Virus record (IMG/VR): IMGVR_UViG_3300043410_001708
Location: 42,270-106,269 of that record
Source of the DNA: a virus
Direction: 5' to 3' (one strand)
Length of the DNA stretch: 64,000 nucleotides
How positions within the stretch are numbered: the first letter of the stretch is position 1; the number at the start of each line of letters is the position of its first letter. The notes under the pieces are model-generated. The model was not told where the DNA came from and searched no databases. It saw only the letters and a list, made by a program, of their open reading frames with translations. Position numbers and translations under genes: made by a program. This document shows, piece by piece, positions 18,250 to 27,048 of the stretch.

Positions 18250-18927
18250 TTATTCTCCAAAACTTAAATCGGATTCTTTTGCTTCGATGGCGATCCAGTA
18301 TTCCATATCTTCTTTGGTGTTCTTGAAGTATGACAAACCTTTAGATGAAATTTGTACTTCATAAGAACCGGAAATCATTTTGAAGTTTTCTGTCAAAAAC
18401 AATGCCTTAAACTTCTTGCCGTTGCCATCAGCAATCTCTGTTGAATCTGTATGTGCTGAATTGTCTTTTGCATCACAGGTTGTGATAGAAATCTTTTCAC
18501 CATCAGACATGATGGCAATGTTAGGTGATTGTAGAATGCTTGCAGTCTTTAGGATAGAAGCAAGTTCTTCTTCTTTCAATGTGAAAGATACATCGACAGA
18601 AGGCAAGGTCAACTCTTTATCTGGTGGAGTTACAATCATGCTTTTTGCAGTCTTGCGATAGTTTAGTTTTTTACGACCAACTTTGAAGATAACGTGTTTG
18701 TCATCAAAATCAATTTCACCATCTTTGTACAATGATTGTACAGATAGAAACTGGTTCAAGTCATAGATGCAGAAATCCTGTGGGAAATCATCTTTAACTC
18801 CGGCTTTTGCCAGTACAGTCTTTGTTGCGGAAATAGTTGTCAATTTCTTACCAGTCTTAAACTCAATGCCAGGATTTATGTTGGCAAAGTTTTTAAGAAC
18901 CGTTAAGGTCTCATTAGATAATTTCAT
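18250..18927 (-). CDS. 45: sliding clamp, gp45-like
   Basis: 225 aa processivity clamp, the ring that tethers the polymerase and activates late transcription. The N-terminus MKLSNETLTVLKNFANINPGIEF and the internal repeat of clamp-like strands match T4 gp45 (228 aa). It starts within the stop of gp1 (TAATG), so the two are coupled. Confidence 0.94.
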   Translation of the reverse strand: MKLSNETLTVLKNFANINPGIEFKTGKKLTTISATKTVLAKAGVKDDFPQDFCIYDLNQFLSVQSLYKDGEIDFDDKHVIFKVGRKKLNYRKTAKSMIVTPPDKELTLPSVDVSFTLKEEELASILKTASILQSPNIAIMSDGEKISITTCDAKDNSAHTDSTEIADGNGKKFKALFLTENFKMISGSYEVQISSKGLSYFKNTKEDMEYWIAIEAKESDLSFGE

Positions 18928-19589
18928 TACGATACTCCTTGTTTCAATTCACTCATTATACCTGGACCATAAGAGGTTGTCAAGCATTTAATCAATTTGT
19001 TCTTTAAGTCTTCCAAAGAACCTTGGTTGTCAATGTTGTGGTCAACATAACCACCAATCCATCGCCATTCAGATTCGTGTACACCGGATTGTTTCAGCAT
19101 AAATTCTTCTGCTTTCCAGTCACCACGATTAGCTTTGGCTGCAATCTCATACCAATGTGGTGTTGTACCACGTTCTATTTCTATGAGAATACCTTTATTA
19201 CCATGAACAAATTCAATTTCATTTTGAAAACGAACATCGGTTATAACATAATTTTGATTTGGATTATTTTGTATATAATTCTTTAATTTGATGATCCAAA
19301 AGTCTGAATGAAAAACATCACGTCCAACTTCTGTACCCATTAATTGTAATGCAAGTCTTGGTGTAAACTCACGTCCAAATTCTTCTGACCAAAACTTATC
19401 TGGTTGTTCACGCCACTGCCTAGATTGTTCTGTGTCACCTTCCAATAAATGTCGTGGCCAACCAAACATTTCTGCGGCAACATCTTTAACACCTTTAGCA
19501 AAACTGACAGGAGTAAAACCAAGGTCTTTAAGAATGTCACCGGCAGTACCTTTACCTGAACCAATGAATCCAAGTAAACCAACAATCAT
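18927..19589 (-). CDS. 1: deoxynucleoside monophosphate kinase, gp1-like
   Basis: 220 aa. P-loop GFIGSGKGT at the N-terminus and the overall layout of T4 gp1, which phosphorylates dTMP, dGMP and hydroxymethyl-dCMP. Here there is no visible hydroxymethylase, so the substrate set may be the ordinary dNMPs. Coupled to the genes before and after by one-base overlaps. Confidence 0.88.
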   Translation of the reverse strand: MIVGLLGFIGSGKGTAGDILKDLGFTPVSFAKGVKDVAAEMFGWPRHLLEGDTEQSRQWREQPDKFWSEEFGREFTPRLALQLMGTEVGRDVFHSDFWIIKLKNYIQNNPNQNYVITDVRFQNEIEFVHGNKGILIEIERGTTPHWYEIAAKANRGDWKAEEFMLKQSGVHESEWRWIGGYVDHNIDNQGSLEDLKNKLIKCLTTSYGPGIMSELKQGVS

Positions 19590-20407
19590 TACATTTCTCC
19601 AACATAATTTGCTACAGCTGGCATATCACCTTTGAAGTGATAAGTACCAATGTGGTCTGTTCGCATCCAAGGACACAACCAAATTGAACCACCAATTTTA
19701 CGCCACAACTGACAGAACATATAATCTTCTGACAAATAACGGTCAGAACCACCGCCTGTAGGCGAATCAACAGTGTCAATCAATGTGTCAAAGAAAGCAT
19801 GAATATAACGTGTGCCATCAAAGTGTGCTTGGCCAACATGGTCAGGTTTGTAACGAAGATGTGGAAATGCTTGTGCAAATTTAGGAAACACTTCACGTTT
19901 AACCATCATAAAACCAGTACCAATTTCCAACACTTCAAGTGGATCGGCAACGCTGAACTTATCTGTGCCTCTAACTGGATTGAAAACATAATCACCAGTA
20001 ACTTTCTCTAAATCACCAGCTTGCATATCTGGATTTTTCTCTAGAGCTTTCTTAACTGAGGACCATTTGATGGCTTTCTTAGGATAAGGGCCGCCGATAA
20101 CATCTTTATCTAAGGCCAATAAAGCAATAACATCTTGTGGATTGAAGTGAATATCAGCATCAATAAACAACATGTGTGTGCAATCAGAACGATGCAAGAA
20201 TTCATCAACAAGATAATTTCTAGCACGGGTAATCAAAGATTCATTGAAAAGAAATGAGAATTTCACTTGAACACCATACTGCATACAGATGGCTTGTAAA
20301 TCGAGACATGCTTTAGCATAGAGTCCATGATTCATACCACCATACATTGGTGTTGCAACGAAAATGCTTTTCTTTGCTAATTCTTCTTTTTTAATTGAAA
20401 TTTCCAT
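19589..20407 (-). CDS. glycosyltransferase, GT-A fold
   Basis: 272 aa. IFVATPMYGGMNHGLYAKA opens a nucleotide-sugar-binding fold and HMLFIDADIHFNP gives the DxD metal site. The later IGTGFMMVKREVF and MRTDHIG segments fit this class. The acceptor could be DNA or a surface glycan; nothing in the sequence decides. It lies between an HTH protein gene and gp1 behind the same promoter. Confidence 0.82.
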   Translation of the reverse strand: MEISIKKEELAKKSIFVATPMYGGMNHGLYAKACLDLQAICMQYGVQVKFSFLFNESLITRARNYLVDEFLHRSDCTHMLFIDADIHFNPQDVIALLALDKDVIGGPYPKKAIKWSSVKKALEKNPDMQAGDLEKVTGDYVFNPVRGTDKFSVADPLEVLEIGTGFMMVKREVFPKFAQAFPHLRYKPDHVGQAHFDGTRYIHAFFDTLIDTVDSPTGGGSDRYLSEDYMFCQLWRKIGGSIWLCPWMRTDHIGTYHFKGDMPAVANYVGEM

Positions 20408-20462
20408 TTTCTCTCCAAAAATAAAAATGGGGATCCGGTGAACGGACCCCCAAATTGCTTAA

Positions 20463-20732
20463 TTAAGCGCTGAAGCTGTAGCCAGCTTTAAGTGCGGTAC
20501 GAACCATTGCTTTAGTTGGTGTACCCAAACGGTATACAGATACCTTAGAACCATCACCACGGGTCTTGGTGTTAGTGTAGATGACATGGCCTTCTTGGCG
20601 CAATTCATCAATACGAGCGGCAACATTTTGGATGCCGAAACGAGCACGAGCCTGTGCGGTTGAAAGGGTGTTGTAGCCTTCAGACTTGCTCAAATATTTG
20701 AGAATCTTTTCTTTGGCGGATAGTTTAGTCAT
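20463..20732 (-). CDS. winged-helix DNA-binding protein
   Basis: 89 aa. MTKLSAKEKILKYLSKSEGYNTLSTAQARARFGIQNVAARIDELRQEGHVIYTN reads as a helix-turn-helix with a wing (RGDGSKVSVYRLG). Likely a regulator of phage or host transcription. It is the first gene after a perfect promoter at 20789-20817. Confidence 0.82.
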   Translation of the reverse strand: MTKLSAKEKILKYLSKSEGYNTLSTAQARARFGIQNVAARIDELRQEGHVIYTNTKTRGDGSKVSVYRLGTPTKAMVRTALKAGYSFSA

Positions 20733-20788
20733 AATAATCTCCTAATGACAAAGTTAAAACAAAAGTCTTGCGTTTTGCAAGTATTCAC

Positions 20789-20817
20789 ATTATACTATTA
20801 CTTAGTGTGTGTGTCAA
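20789..20817 (-). promoter_or_regulatory. perfect consensus sigma-70 promoter
   Basis: Minus strand TTGACA (20817-20812), 17-base spacer, TATAAT (20794-20789), in front of the HTH gene and the glycosyltransferase, gp1 and gp45 genes that follow. Confidence 0.87.
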
Positions 20818-20838
20818 GTATATTGGCGGTATACTTTT

Positions 20839-22104
20839 TTATCTGCCAACTTGCGGCAAATACTTAGCCTTGGTTTCTTCCCAAGACAGGTATATCAAGT
20901 CATCATAAAACAATGATTCATAAGATACATTATTCTTTTTCTTCAACATTGATATACGACCCTTGGCATATTTGGTTTTCCAAATTTGCGTCAAGGTTTC
21001 TTCACTGGTATCAAATGATTTGACCAGTTGTTCATCACCAATTTCTTTCCTAAGATACTCATTGGTGTTGTTATAGAGAGGTGAGAAATAGATGCCTCTC
21101 TGATGTTCGGTACGGATAAGTTCTTTTGGAATACCTAACTTACCATACGCAAAATTTAATGTACGATTTTTGTGGTCACGTTTAAGTGGAAGTCCTTTTT
21201 GATTCTTGGCTTCCCACCACTCAAAATATTTACGTGTATGATTCTCTTTTACCCAATCATAAATCATTGTTCTGGTTTTTCTGGACGGTTCAAAAGCAAC
21301 AGAACCACTAGAGAAACCCATTTTGTTCCAATGTTCAAGACCATCATACTGAGATAGACCATTGGACTTAGTATTACCATAAAGAGAAGTAGTTGTAACT
21401 CCAACAAGAACATCACCATATTGTTTTTTCCAATCATTCTGTACAGTATCGGCAAGACACAATAGTGCCAACAATTTTCCACCCATGTAATTGAAACCAA
21501 GTGGTTGTAATGGAACAATTGTGGAACCGATTGCAGTATGATTAATCATACCTTGTTGTGTCTTAACATCTCTAGGCCAACCGATGGCCGTGTCTCTTGG
21601 AGTCAAGTCCAAGAAGTCGGATGATATACAGATAACACCAAGATATTTGTCTGTAACTTCATCAACCACAGTGTAATAAAGATTGCGGCCAATGTTTGAA
21701 TTGTTTTTCATTGTGGAAGAAAATGTACGTACAGTATTCCACGTTTCTGCCAAAGGTCCGTTAGATAAAACCAACTTTGGTTTTAGTTTTTCATAATCAT
21801 CTGGACCTTCTGGCATCCAAAAATTCTTCTTTACTTTTTCAACCAGTTTCTTTTGTGTAACATCTACCAATTGTACTTCTTCTTCAAAAAGTGTACTGAT
21901 GGTTCTGGTTGGATATTTCTCATGGACCTCTAACCACTTTTGATATAAGGTATACTCACGCACATCCATTTGTGATGCATACGTGAGGTCCTTAATCAAT
22001 ATCTCTTTCAATTGCTCGGTATCAATATGTTCAAAACGTTCAGGATCATTTAGTACCTGCCATTTCTCCCACTGAGCATCAACATAATCTATAGGTGTGG
22101 CCAT
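20839..22104 (-). CDS. DruA-like protein (DUF4338 domain)
   Basis: 421 aa. The middle matches the pattern of the DUF4338/DruA family: GRNLYYTVVDEVTDKYLGVICISS, then RDTAIGW, then IGSTIVPLQPLGFNYMGGKLLALL and DWKKQYGDVLVGVTTTSLYG. DruA is a component of the Druantia anti-phage system; phage and free-standing relatives have unknown function. Basic residues are common, so nucleic-acid binding is plausible. It is coupled to the peptide deformylase by overlap at 22104. Confidence 0.72.
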   Translation of the reverse strand: MATPIDYVDAQWEKWQVLNDPERFEHIDTEQLKEILIKDLTYASQMDVREYTLYQKWLEVHEKYPTRTISTLFEEEVQLVDVTQKKLVEKVKKNFWMPEGPDDYEKLKPKLVLSNGPLAETWNTVRTFSSTMKNNSNIGRNLYYTVVDEVTDKYLGVICISSDFLDLTPRDTAIGWPRDVKTQQGMINHTAIGSTIVPLQPLGFNYMGGKLLALLCLADTVQNDWKKQYGDVLVGVTTTSLYGNTKSNGLSQYDGLEHWNKMGFSSGSVAFEPSRKTRTMIYDWVKENHTRKYFEWWEAKNQKGLPLKRDHKNRTLNFAYGKLGIPKELIRTEHQRGIYFSPLYNNTNEYLRKEIGDEQLVKSFDTSEETLTQIWKTKYAKGRISMLKKKNNVSYESLFYDDLIYLSWEETKAKYLPQVGR

Positions 22105-22709
22105 TATTTTTTATTCAAAAGTTTATTCATCTTTTTAGGATTGAAATATTTGCGTCTAATTTTATCCAATCTCTTTAAACCAAATTGTAACGCAAGCGGT
22201 TTTACACGACTAGTATACACTATCCCGTTCATATGGTCAAGCTCATGAAGAAAACATCTTGCAGATATGCCACTAAAAGTTTTGGTACGTTTCTCACCTG
22301 TGAAATCCTGATACTCAACTTCCACATGTTCTGGTCTGGTGATACGAAGATTTAGGAAAGGGAATGAAAGGCATCCTTCTTCCATGTGTTTCTCACCACT
22401 TGATGAAATGATTTTCGGATTAAAGTATGCCACATATTCTTCACCGGCACCCATAACAAAAACACGGTACTCAAAACCACATTGATTAGCAGATAGTCCA
22501 ATACCGTTATGTTTTCTGCAAGTTTCTACCAATGTTGATGCGAAACTATTTGGATTGATTGGTGCATTTTCAAAATCAAACTCCGGTAGGACTTTGTAAA
22601 GTGCTGGATGGTCTGGCGGTACCAAGTCAAACGTTTCAACCTTTTCGGCTGTCGGTGCAACCTTAATGGTTTCTTCTGTGTTATATAAGACAATATCTTC
22701 TGTATTCAT
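22104..22709 (-). CDS. def: peptide deformylase
   Basis: 201 aa metalloenzyme that removes the N-terminal formyl group from new proteins. All three motifs are present: GIGLSANQCG, EGCLSFP and HELDHMNG (HExxH). There is an N-terminal extension of about 30 residues. Phage deformylases are known in T4-like phages of aquatic bacteria. It starts within a repeated ribosome-site block also found at the HNH remnant. Confidence 0.95.
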   Translation of the reverse strand: MNTEDIVLYNTEETIKVAPTAEKVETFDLVPPDHPALYKVLPEFDFENAPINPNSFASTLVETCRKHNGIGLSANQCGFEYRVFVMGAGEEYVAYFNPKIISSSGEKHMEEGCLSFPFLNLRITRPEHVEVEYQDFTGEKRTKTFSGISARCFLHELDHMNGIVYTSRVKPLALQFGLKRLDKIRRKYFNPKKMNKLLNKK

Positions 22710-22720
22710 TTTGCAATCCT
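22706..22720. repeat. direct repeat, copy 1 (15 bases)
   Basis: TCATTTTGCAATCCT, repeated at 22856-22870. Each copy holds the ribosome site and start codon of the following minus-strand gene. The two copies flank the HNH remnant and may record its insertion. Confidence 0.7.
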
Positions 22721-22859
22721 TTAAAATTTATAAAAATTATCTCTCTCAATAGCTGCTTTTTTGTAAGCTTCATGTGCTTCTTCTGGTTAAATTTCCTGTT
22801 TTTTCACAGTAATCAAACATCTCTTTTAATTCCAATTGTGTTATGTGTGCAATTGTCAT
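22721..22859 (-). pseudogene. remnant of an HNH homing endonuclease
   Basis: ATG 22859 gives MTIAHITQLELKEMFDYCEK then TGNLT and a stop. In another frame the downstream bases read PEEAHEAYKKAAIERDNFYKF and stop at 22721. The first part looks like the start of an HNH endonuclease and the second like its usual C-terminal end. The catalytic middle is deleted and the join is out of frame. Confidence 0.65.
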
Positions 22860-22870
22860 TTTGCAATCCT
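22856..22870. repeat. direct repeat, copy 2 (15 bases)
   Basis: Identical to 22706-22720. It holds the end of gp46 and the start of the HNH remnant. Confidence 0.7.
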
Positions 22871-24574
22871 ACTGAAATTATTCTTTTTCTCGAACTTAAT
22901 CACGCTCCTAAATTTATCGAACAGTTGGTCGCCTTTATGTGAGATAACAAATACATTTGTATCTGCTCCCATTTCATGTATCAACTTCAGAAATTCTTCA
23001 GTGCCTACTGTATCAAGGCTAGAATCAAATACCTCATCAAGTATCAACAAATTTGTATTGGTACTATTCTTTAGTTTGGCAATTTGTCGCCAAGTAAACA
23101 ATAATGCCAAATCAATACGCATCTTTTCACCTTCTGAAAAATTAGCATAAGAGAAATCATCACGGTGTCTACTCTTAATTGTTTCTTCAAAATTTTCATT
23201 GATGTTAAAGTTAACAAAAAAGTCCATTGCTTTTAGGTACTTGTTAATCAACTTGTTCATTATTGGCAAGTATTGTTTGATAATACGTGTCTTAATGCCT
23301 CCATCTTTCAACAAAGTACCTGCAAATTCATGGTAATGTTTTTCTATCAAAGTTGATTCATAAGCTTTACGATATTCTTCTAATGCAGCATTCAGTTCAG
23401 TTAATTTTTGGTCACTGCCTTCCGTATTAGATTGTTTCTTAGTCAGTTCATCAATCTCAATATTCAACTTAGAAATGTAGTTGTTTATTGCTGATATGGT
23501 AGAAGTATGTTTAATAACTTCACCATGATGTTGACTGATATGTGAAAGTATATCCGTTATTGATTTTATTTCAGTAGTTACTTTGTTTAACTCCTGTTCA
23601 ATCTCAACCAGTCCAGTTTTTTGTGTAGAGATTTTCTCTGTTTTTTCTTGTACTTGAGAATTTTTCCACTCAGGTGTGATAGATTGTTTGCAAGTTGGGC
23701 AATCGTGGTTGTTTTCATAGAAGTCAATCTCCTTTTGATTTCGGTCAATATTAGTTTGTACTTTACCTTTGATTTGAAACAGACTCTTGGATTTTTTATC
23801 CAGTTTCTCTTTCTTATCACCAACCTTATTCTGTAATACCGCAATGTGTTTATTAATCAACTGAATATCACTTTGCAATGTACTCATTTGTGTTTTTGAT
23901 TTTTCTATTTCTTCCTGTTTGCGTTTTATTTCTGCATCGTGGTTCTTTTTATGTTCCTCGATGTTTTGTTTTTGTAGTGTTATCTTTTCTTCTGTCAAAG
24001 AAATGGCATACTTGGATTTATTTAAGTCATCTTTAATTGCCGAGTTCTTTTCTTTAATGACGTTGTTCATTGAGGAAAAGATTTGAATGTCTAGTAGGTC
24101 TTCAATGATTGCCCTACGGTCAGCAGCCGATAACTGCATGAATGGAACAAAGGATGCTGAACCAAGAATGACAACCTGCGTGAAGGACTTGTAATTTAGT
24201 TTGAGAATATTATTCTCTAGTATCTCTTGATAGTCTTTTGCAGCTGCATCTTGGTTCAGCAATACATCATTCAAATAAATTTCAAATACGTTTGGTTTAA
24301 TACCACGAATGACCTTATATTTCTTTTGGCCAATGTTGAAATGTACTTCAACGACTGCCTCTTTACCATTGACAGAGTTGAGTAATTGTGGTTTGTTTAT
24401 CTTACGAAATGGTTTACCAAATAAACCAAAACACAATGCATCCAAAATTGTGGACTTGCCTGCACCATTATGGCCAATAATCAATGTGTTATTGGACTTG
24501 GTAAAATCAATCTCAGTAAAGTGTGCTCCAGTGGATAGAAAGTTCTTCCACTTAATCTTTTGGAATAAAATCAT
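22856..24574 (-). CDS. 46: recombination exonuclease subunit gp46 (Rad50-like)
   Basis: 572 aa SMC-like ATPase. Walker A GHNGAGKST near the N-terminus, a zinc hook CPTC in the middle of the coiled coil, the signature FSEGEKMR and Walker B LLILDEVFD are all visible. With gp47 it resects DNA ends for recombination-dependent replication. It overlaps gp47 by four bases. Confidence 0.95.
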   Translation of the reverse strand: MILFQKIKWKNFLSTGAHFTEIDFTKSNNTLIIGHNGAGKSTILDALCFGLFGKPFRKINKPQLLNSVNGKEAVVEVHFNIGQKKYKVIRGIKPNVFEIYLNDVLLNQDAAAKDYQEILENNILKLNYKSFTQVVILGSASFVPFMQLSAADRRAIIEDLLDIQIFSSMNNVIKEKNSAIKDDLNKSKYAISLTEEKITLQKQNIEEHKKNHDAEIKRKQEEIEKSKTQMSTLQSDIQLINKHIAVLQNKVGDKKEKLDKKSKSLFQIKGKVQTNIDRNQKEIDFYENNHDCPTCKQSITPEWKNSQVQEKTEKISTQKTGLVEIEQELNKVTTEIKSITDILSHISQHHGEVIKHTSTISAINNYISKLNIEIDELTKKQSNTEGSDQKLTELNAALEEYRKAYESTLIEKHYHEFAGTLLKDGGIKTRIIKQYLPIMNKLINKYLKAMDFFVNFNINENFEETIKSRHRDDFSYANFSEGEKMRIDLALLFTWRQIAKLKNSTNTNLLILDEVFDSSLDTVGTEEFLKLIHEMGADTNVFVISHKGDQLFDKFRSVIKFEKKNNFSRIAK

Positions 24575-25638
24575 GCTTGTTCAGTATTCAATGCCTCTAC
24601 GTAGAGTTCTTTCAATAATGTTTTTAACCGGTCGTTGTCAATACTTTCTTCCGTAATGCCATCAACATACTTGTTTAATATAGTGAGTGTATCTTCTGCT
24701 TCATCAATTACATCCTCACCGTCTTCCAACTCTGTAATATCTTCTGCAATACTAATGTCCGCAGGGTTTACATTATACAGGTTATTCATGAACTTGTCAA
24801 ACAAATATGGGTTGTTTTTATTAATTACAACCACTTTAACATAGGTGTTTGTGTATGGCTTTAAATCTTTGCCATCAATTTCTTTGATAGATTGTTCTTT
24901 GTCATCGTAAATAATACGATGGAACATTTTATTTGGATTCTCTATGAATTCCAGTTGGTGAGTATCCAGGTCAAACAGATGAAAACCCCGGCTGTCATTA
25001 TAATCTTGCCAAGTAAGTTCGTACGGATTGCCCAAATAGTAGATATCATCACTAGAAGATTTGTGATGGTAATGACCACTAAAAGTGTGACTAAACTTCC
25101 TAAAAATAGCACGATCCAACCCTCCTTCAGATGGCATGCCACGATACATGGCAAAGCCTGCAATTTCAAAATGACCCATACAAAACTTTGCATCGGTCTC
25201 CTTTAATGTCTTTAAAGAATCTTCATAATTATCTGGACATATCCAAGGCATCATACAAATCTTATGTGGTCCAACATATATTTCGGTTGGATGGTCAATA
25301 ACATTTAATGATATACCATATTCACCAAGAAGTAAATCGGCTGAATTAATATCATTGGTGTTCTTAAAGTAAGTGTCGTGGTTGCCTGCCAGCATATGCA
25401 CTTGAATACCCATTTCAAACAATGGTTCAAAGAACATTTGTTTGGCACGTTTCAATGAGAAGAAGTTGATGTACTTTCTACGGTCAAATGTATCACCAAG
25501 AATGAGTACGGTATCAATCTTTTCTTTCACCAATGTTGGAAAGAAAGTCTCTTTATAAAACTTCTCAAAGAAATCCAAAAACAATGTTGAATCGTTTCTG
25601 GCACCAAAATGTTGGTCAGTAATTATCGCAACTTTCAT
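24571..25638 (-). CDS. 47: recombination nuclease subunit gp47 (Mre11-like)
   Basis: 355 aa metallophosphoesterase-type nuclease. Motifs ITDQHFG, LILGDTFD, LAGNHD and FSGHYHHK give the two-metal site. It forms the end-resection complex with gp46. The start overlaps the stop of the nucleotidyltransferase (ATGA). Confidence 0.95.
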   Translation of the reverse strand: MKVAIITDQHFGARNDSTLFLDFFEKFYKETFFPTLVKEKIDTVLILGDTFDRRKYINFFSLKRAKQMFFEPLFEMGIQVHMLAGNHDTYFKNTNDINSADLLLGEYGISLNVIDHPTEIYVGPHKICMMPWICPDNYEDSLKTLKETDAKFCMGHFEIAGFAMYRGMPSEGGLDRAIFRKFSHTFSGHYHHKSSSDDIYYLGNPYELTWQDYNDSRGFHLFDLDTHQLEFIENPNKMFHRIIYDDKEQSIKEIDGKDLKPYTNTYVKVVVINKNNPYLFDKFMNNLYNVNPADISIAEDITELEDGEDVIDEAEDTLTILNKYVDGITEESIDNDRLKTLLKELYVEALNTEQA

Positions 25639-26075
25639 ACTATATTTTTCATCATCTTTTCTGCTTCCGCATCCACTACTCTTTGCCTCAACTCTGTTGT
25701 TGAAAAAGTGTGTTCACGTTTGTTAAAGTAAAATTTTATACCTTTACTGATACACTCTTGCCTACCCGTAAAAGTTTTGTTTTCATACTCATCACCTAGG
25801 ATTCTAACATTAATTGCATAAGAAAGCAATATGTCCAACAGGTCTTTTTCCGTGGCATAAACCACAATTTCATCCACATATTTGCAGGCTTGTAGTTGTA
25901 CATACCTTTCAAAGATGCTTTGAACTGGCCTGTTTTTTTCTTTAGGTCTATCTATGGTAGGGTCGGTTTGTAATCCAACTATAAGATAATCACACTGTTG
26001 TTTGGCTTCTTTAAGCATTATAATATGTCCAGCATGAAACAAATCAAAAGTGGAACAAGTAAATCCAATTTTCAT
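25635..26075 (-). CDS. cytidylyltransferase-like nucleotidyltransferase
   Basis: 146 aa. GFTCSTFDLFHAGHIIMLKEAK is the HxGH motif of the cytidylyltransferase family and the later EHTFSTTELRQRV resembles the second motif (ISSTxI). Such enzymes activate glycerol phosphate or ribitol phosphate or other alcohols. ATG 26075 was chosen because AGGAGTG precedes it; a longer frame would extend into gp55. Confidence 0.82.
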   Translation of the reverse strand: MKIGFTCSTFDLFHAGHIIMLKEAKQQCDYLIVGLQTDPTIDRPKEKNRPVQSIFERYVQLQACKYVDEIVVYATEKDLLDILLSYAINVRILGDEYENKTFTGRQECISKGIKFYFNKREHTFSTTELRQRVVDAEAEKMMKNIV

Positions 26076-26079
26076 TATA

Positions 26080-26625
26080 TCACTCCTCAATAAATTTTTC
26101 AAGCCCTTTTGGTTTCTTTGCAGCGTCTTTGCCAGCCTTCTTAGTCTTTCTGGCATCTTCATATGTTTCAATGAACTCTGCAATATTCTCATATAGTTCG
26201 AATTGTTTTGTGGTACCATCTTCCGATTCTAACATTTCAAATTCATCCAGAATACCATACATCTCTGTTGCTTTGTACTTAACGTATAGTTGTTTCTTTT
26301 CTTTTTGTATTCGGCGTAGGAATGCAAAATAGATGACTTGAGTGAAATAGGCAAATGGATTGTTAGACTTAGATGGGTCAAAGTTCTCAAAGTACATCAA
26401 ACAATTTTCGATACCATCAGAAATCATTTCGTCACGGTAAGTATAATTGATGAAGTTTGGTTTATGAGATAGTCCTTCGGCAATTTTCATAAAACATTCA
26501 CCAATGTAATTTGGAATGTTTGGTTTTGGTTTGCCAGCCGCTTCGGCTTCTACGCATCTAGCCTTGTAATCGACAAGTGCCTTTAGGAAATCTTGATTGT
26601 TTATATAATGTTTTTGTTTACTCAT
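26080..26625 (-). CDS. 55: late sigma factor, gp55-like
   Basis: 181 aa. Region-2-like sequence is visible (EGLSHKPNFINYTYRDEMISDGIENCLMYFENFDPSKSN, then PFAYFTQVIYFAFLRRIQKEKKQ). gp55 directs host RNA polymerase to late promoters (TATAAATA) together with the clamp. It sits between the nucleotidyltransferase and the LSm-like gene, near gp46, gp47 and UvsW. Confidence 0.9.
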   Translation of the reverse strand: MSKQKHYINNQDFLKALVDYKARCVEAEAAGKPKPNIPNYIGECFMKIAEGLSHKPNFINYTYRDEMISDGIENCLMYFENFDPSKSNNPFAYFTQVIYFAFLRRIQKEKKQLYVKYKATEMYGILDEFEMLESEDGTTKQFELYENIAEFIETYEDARKTKKAGKDAAKKPKGLEKFIEE

Positions 26626-26647
26626 TCAAATGTACCATAAAAAGTTG

Positions 26648-26676
26648 TTGACAAAGGGCTTGACATGTGATATAGT
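26648..26676 (+). promoter_or_regulatory. promoter-like sequence pointing antisense
   Basis: Plus strand TTGACA (26648-26653), 17-base spacer, TATAGT (26671-26676), between gp55 and the Sm-like gene. It points towards the 3' end of the minus-strand gene cluster and would produce antisense RNA. No plus-strand gene follows. Confidence 0.45.
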
Positions 26677-26697
26677 TCACGGTGTCCCCCTATGATA

Positions 26698-27048
26698 TTA
26701 ATGTAATAAGGATTTACCAATTTCCTTTTCTTCGAAAGCAGCTAGTACCTCATCATTGAGTTCCACTTCTCTTTCTTTTCTCTCAGAGTCTTTTAACCGA
26801 ATTACTGACGAAATATAATATTCTTCAAAATCTTCGGACGGATCCATTGTACATAAAACATTTTCGGTTCCAATCTCAACAGATTCACCTTTCATTACGG
26901 CCATTGGTAACCAGTACTGTAGTACCAGATTTATGCCCCTGAGTTCAAACAACATGGGATTGTCAATCACCAGTTTGTTATTCTTTTCAAAAATGCAGTC
27001 ACAGATTATATCTAGACCATCTTTAAAACGTAAAATTTTAACTGCCAT
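26698..27048 (-). CDS. Sm-like small protein (second copy)
   Basis: 116 aa: MAVKILRFKDGLDIICDCIFEKNNKLVIDNPMLFELRG, then a hydrophobic strand and an acidic tail. The same outline as the protein at 1477-1788 suggests a related fold. The start overlaps the UvsW stop by 11 bases. Function unknown. Confidence 0.6.
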   Translation of the reverse strand: MAVKILRFKDGLDIICDCIFEKNNKLVIDNPMLFELRGINLVLQYWLPMAVMKGESVEIGTENVLCTMDPSEDFEEYYISSVIRLKDSERKEREVELNDEVLAAFEEKEIGKSLLH

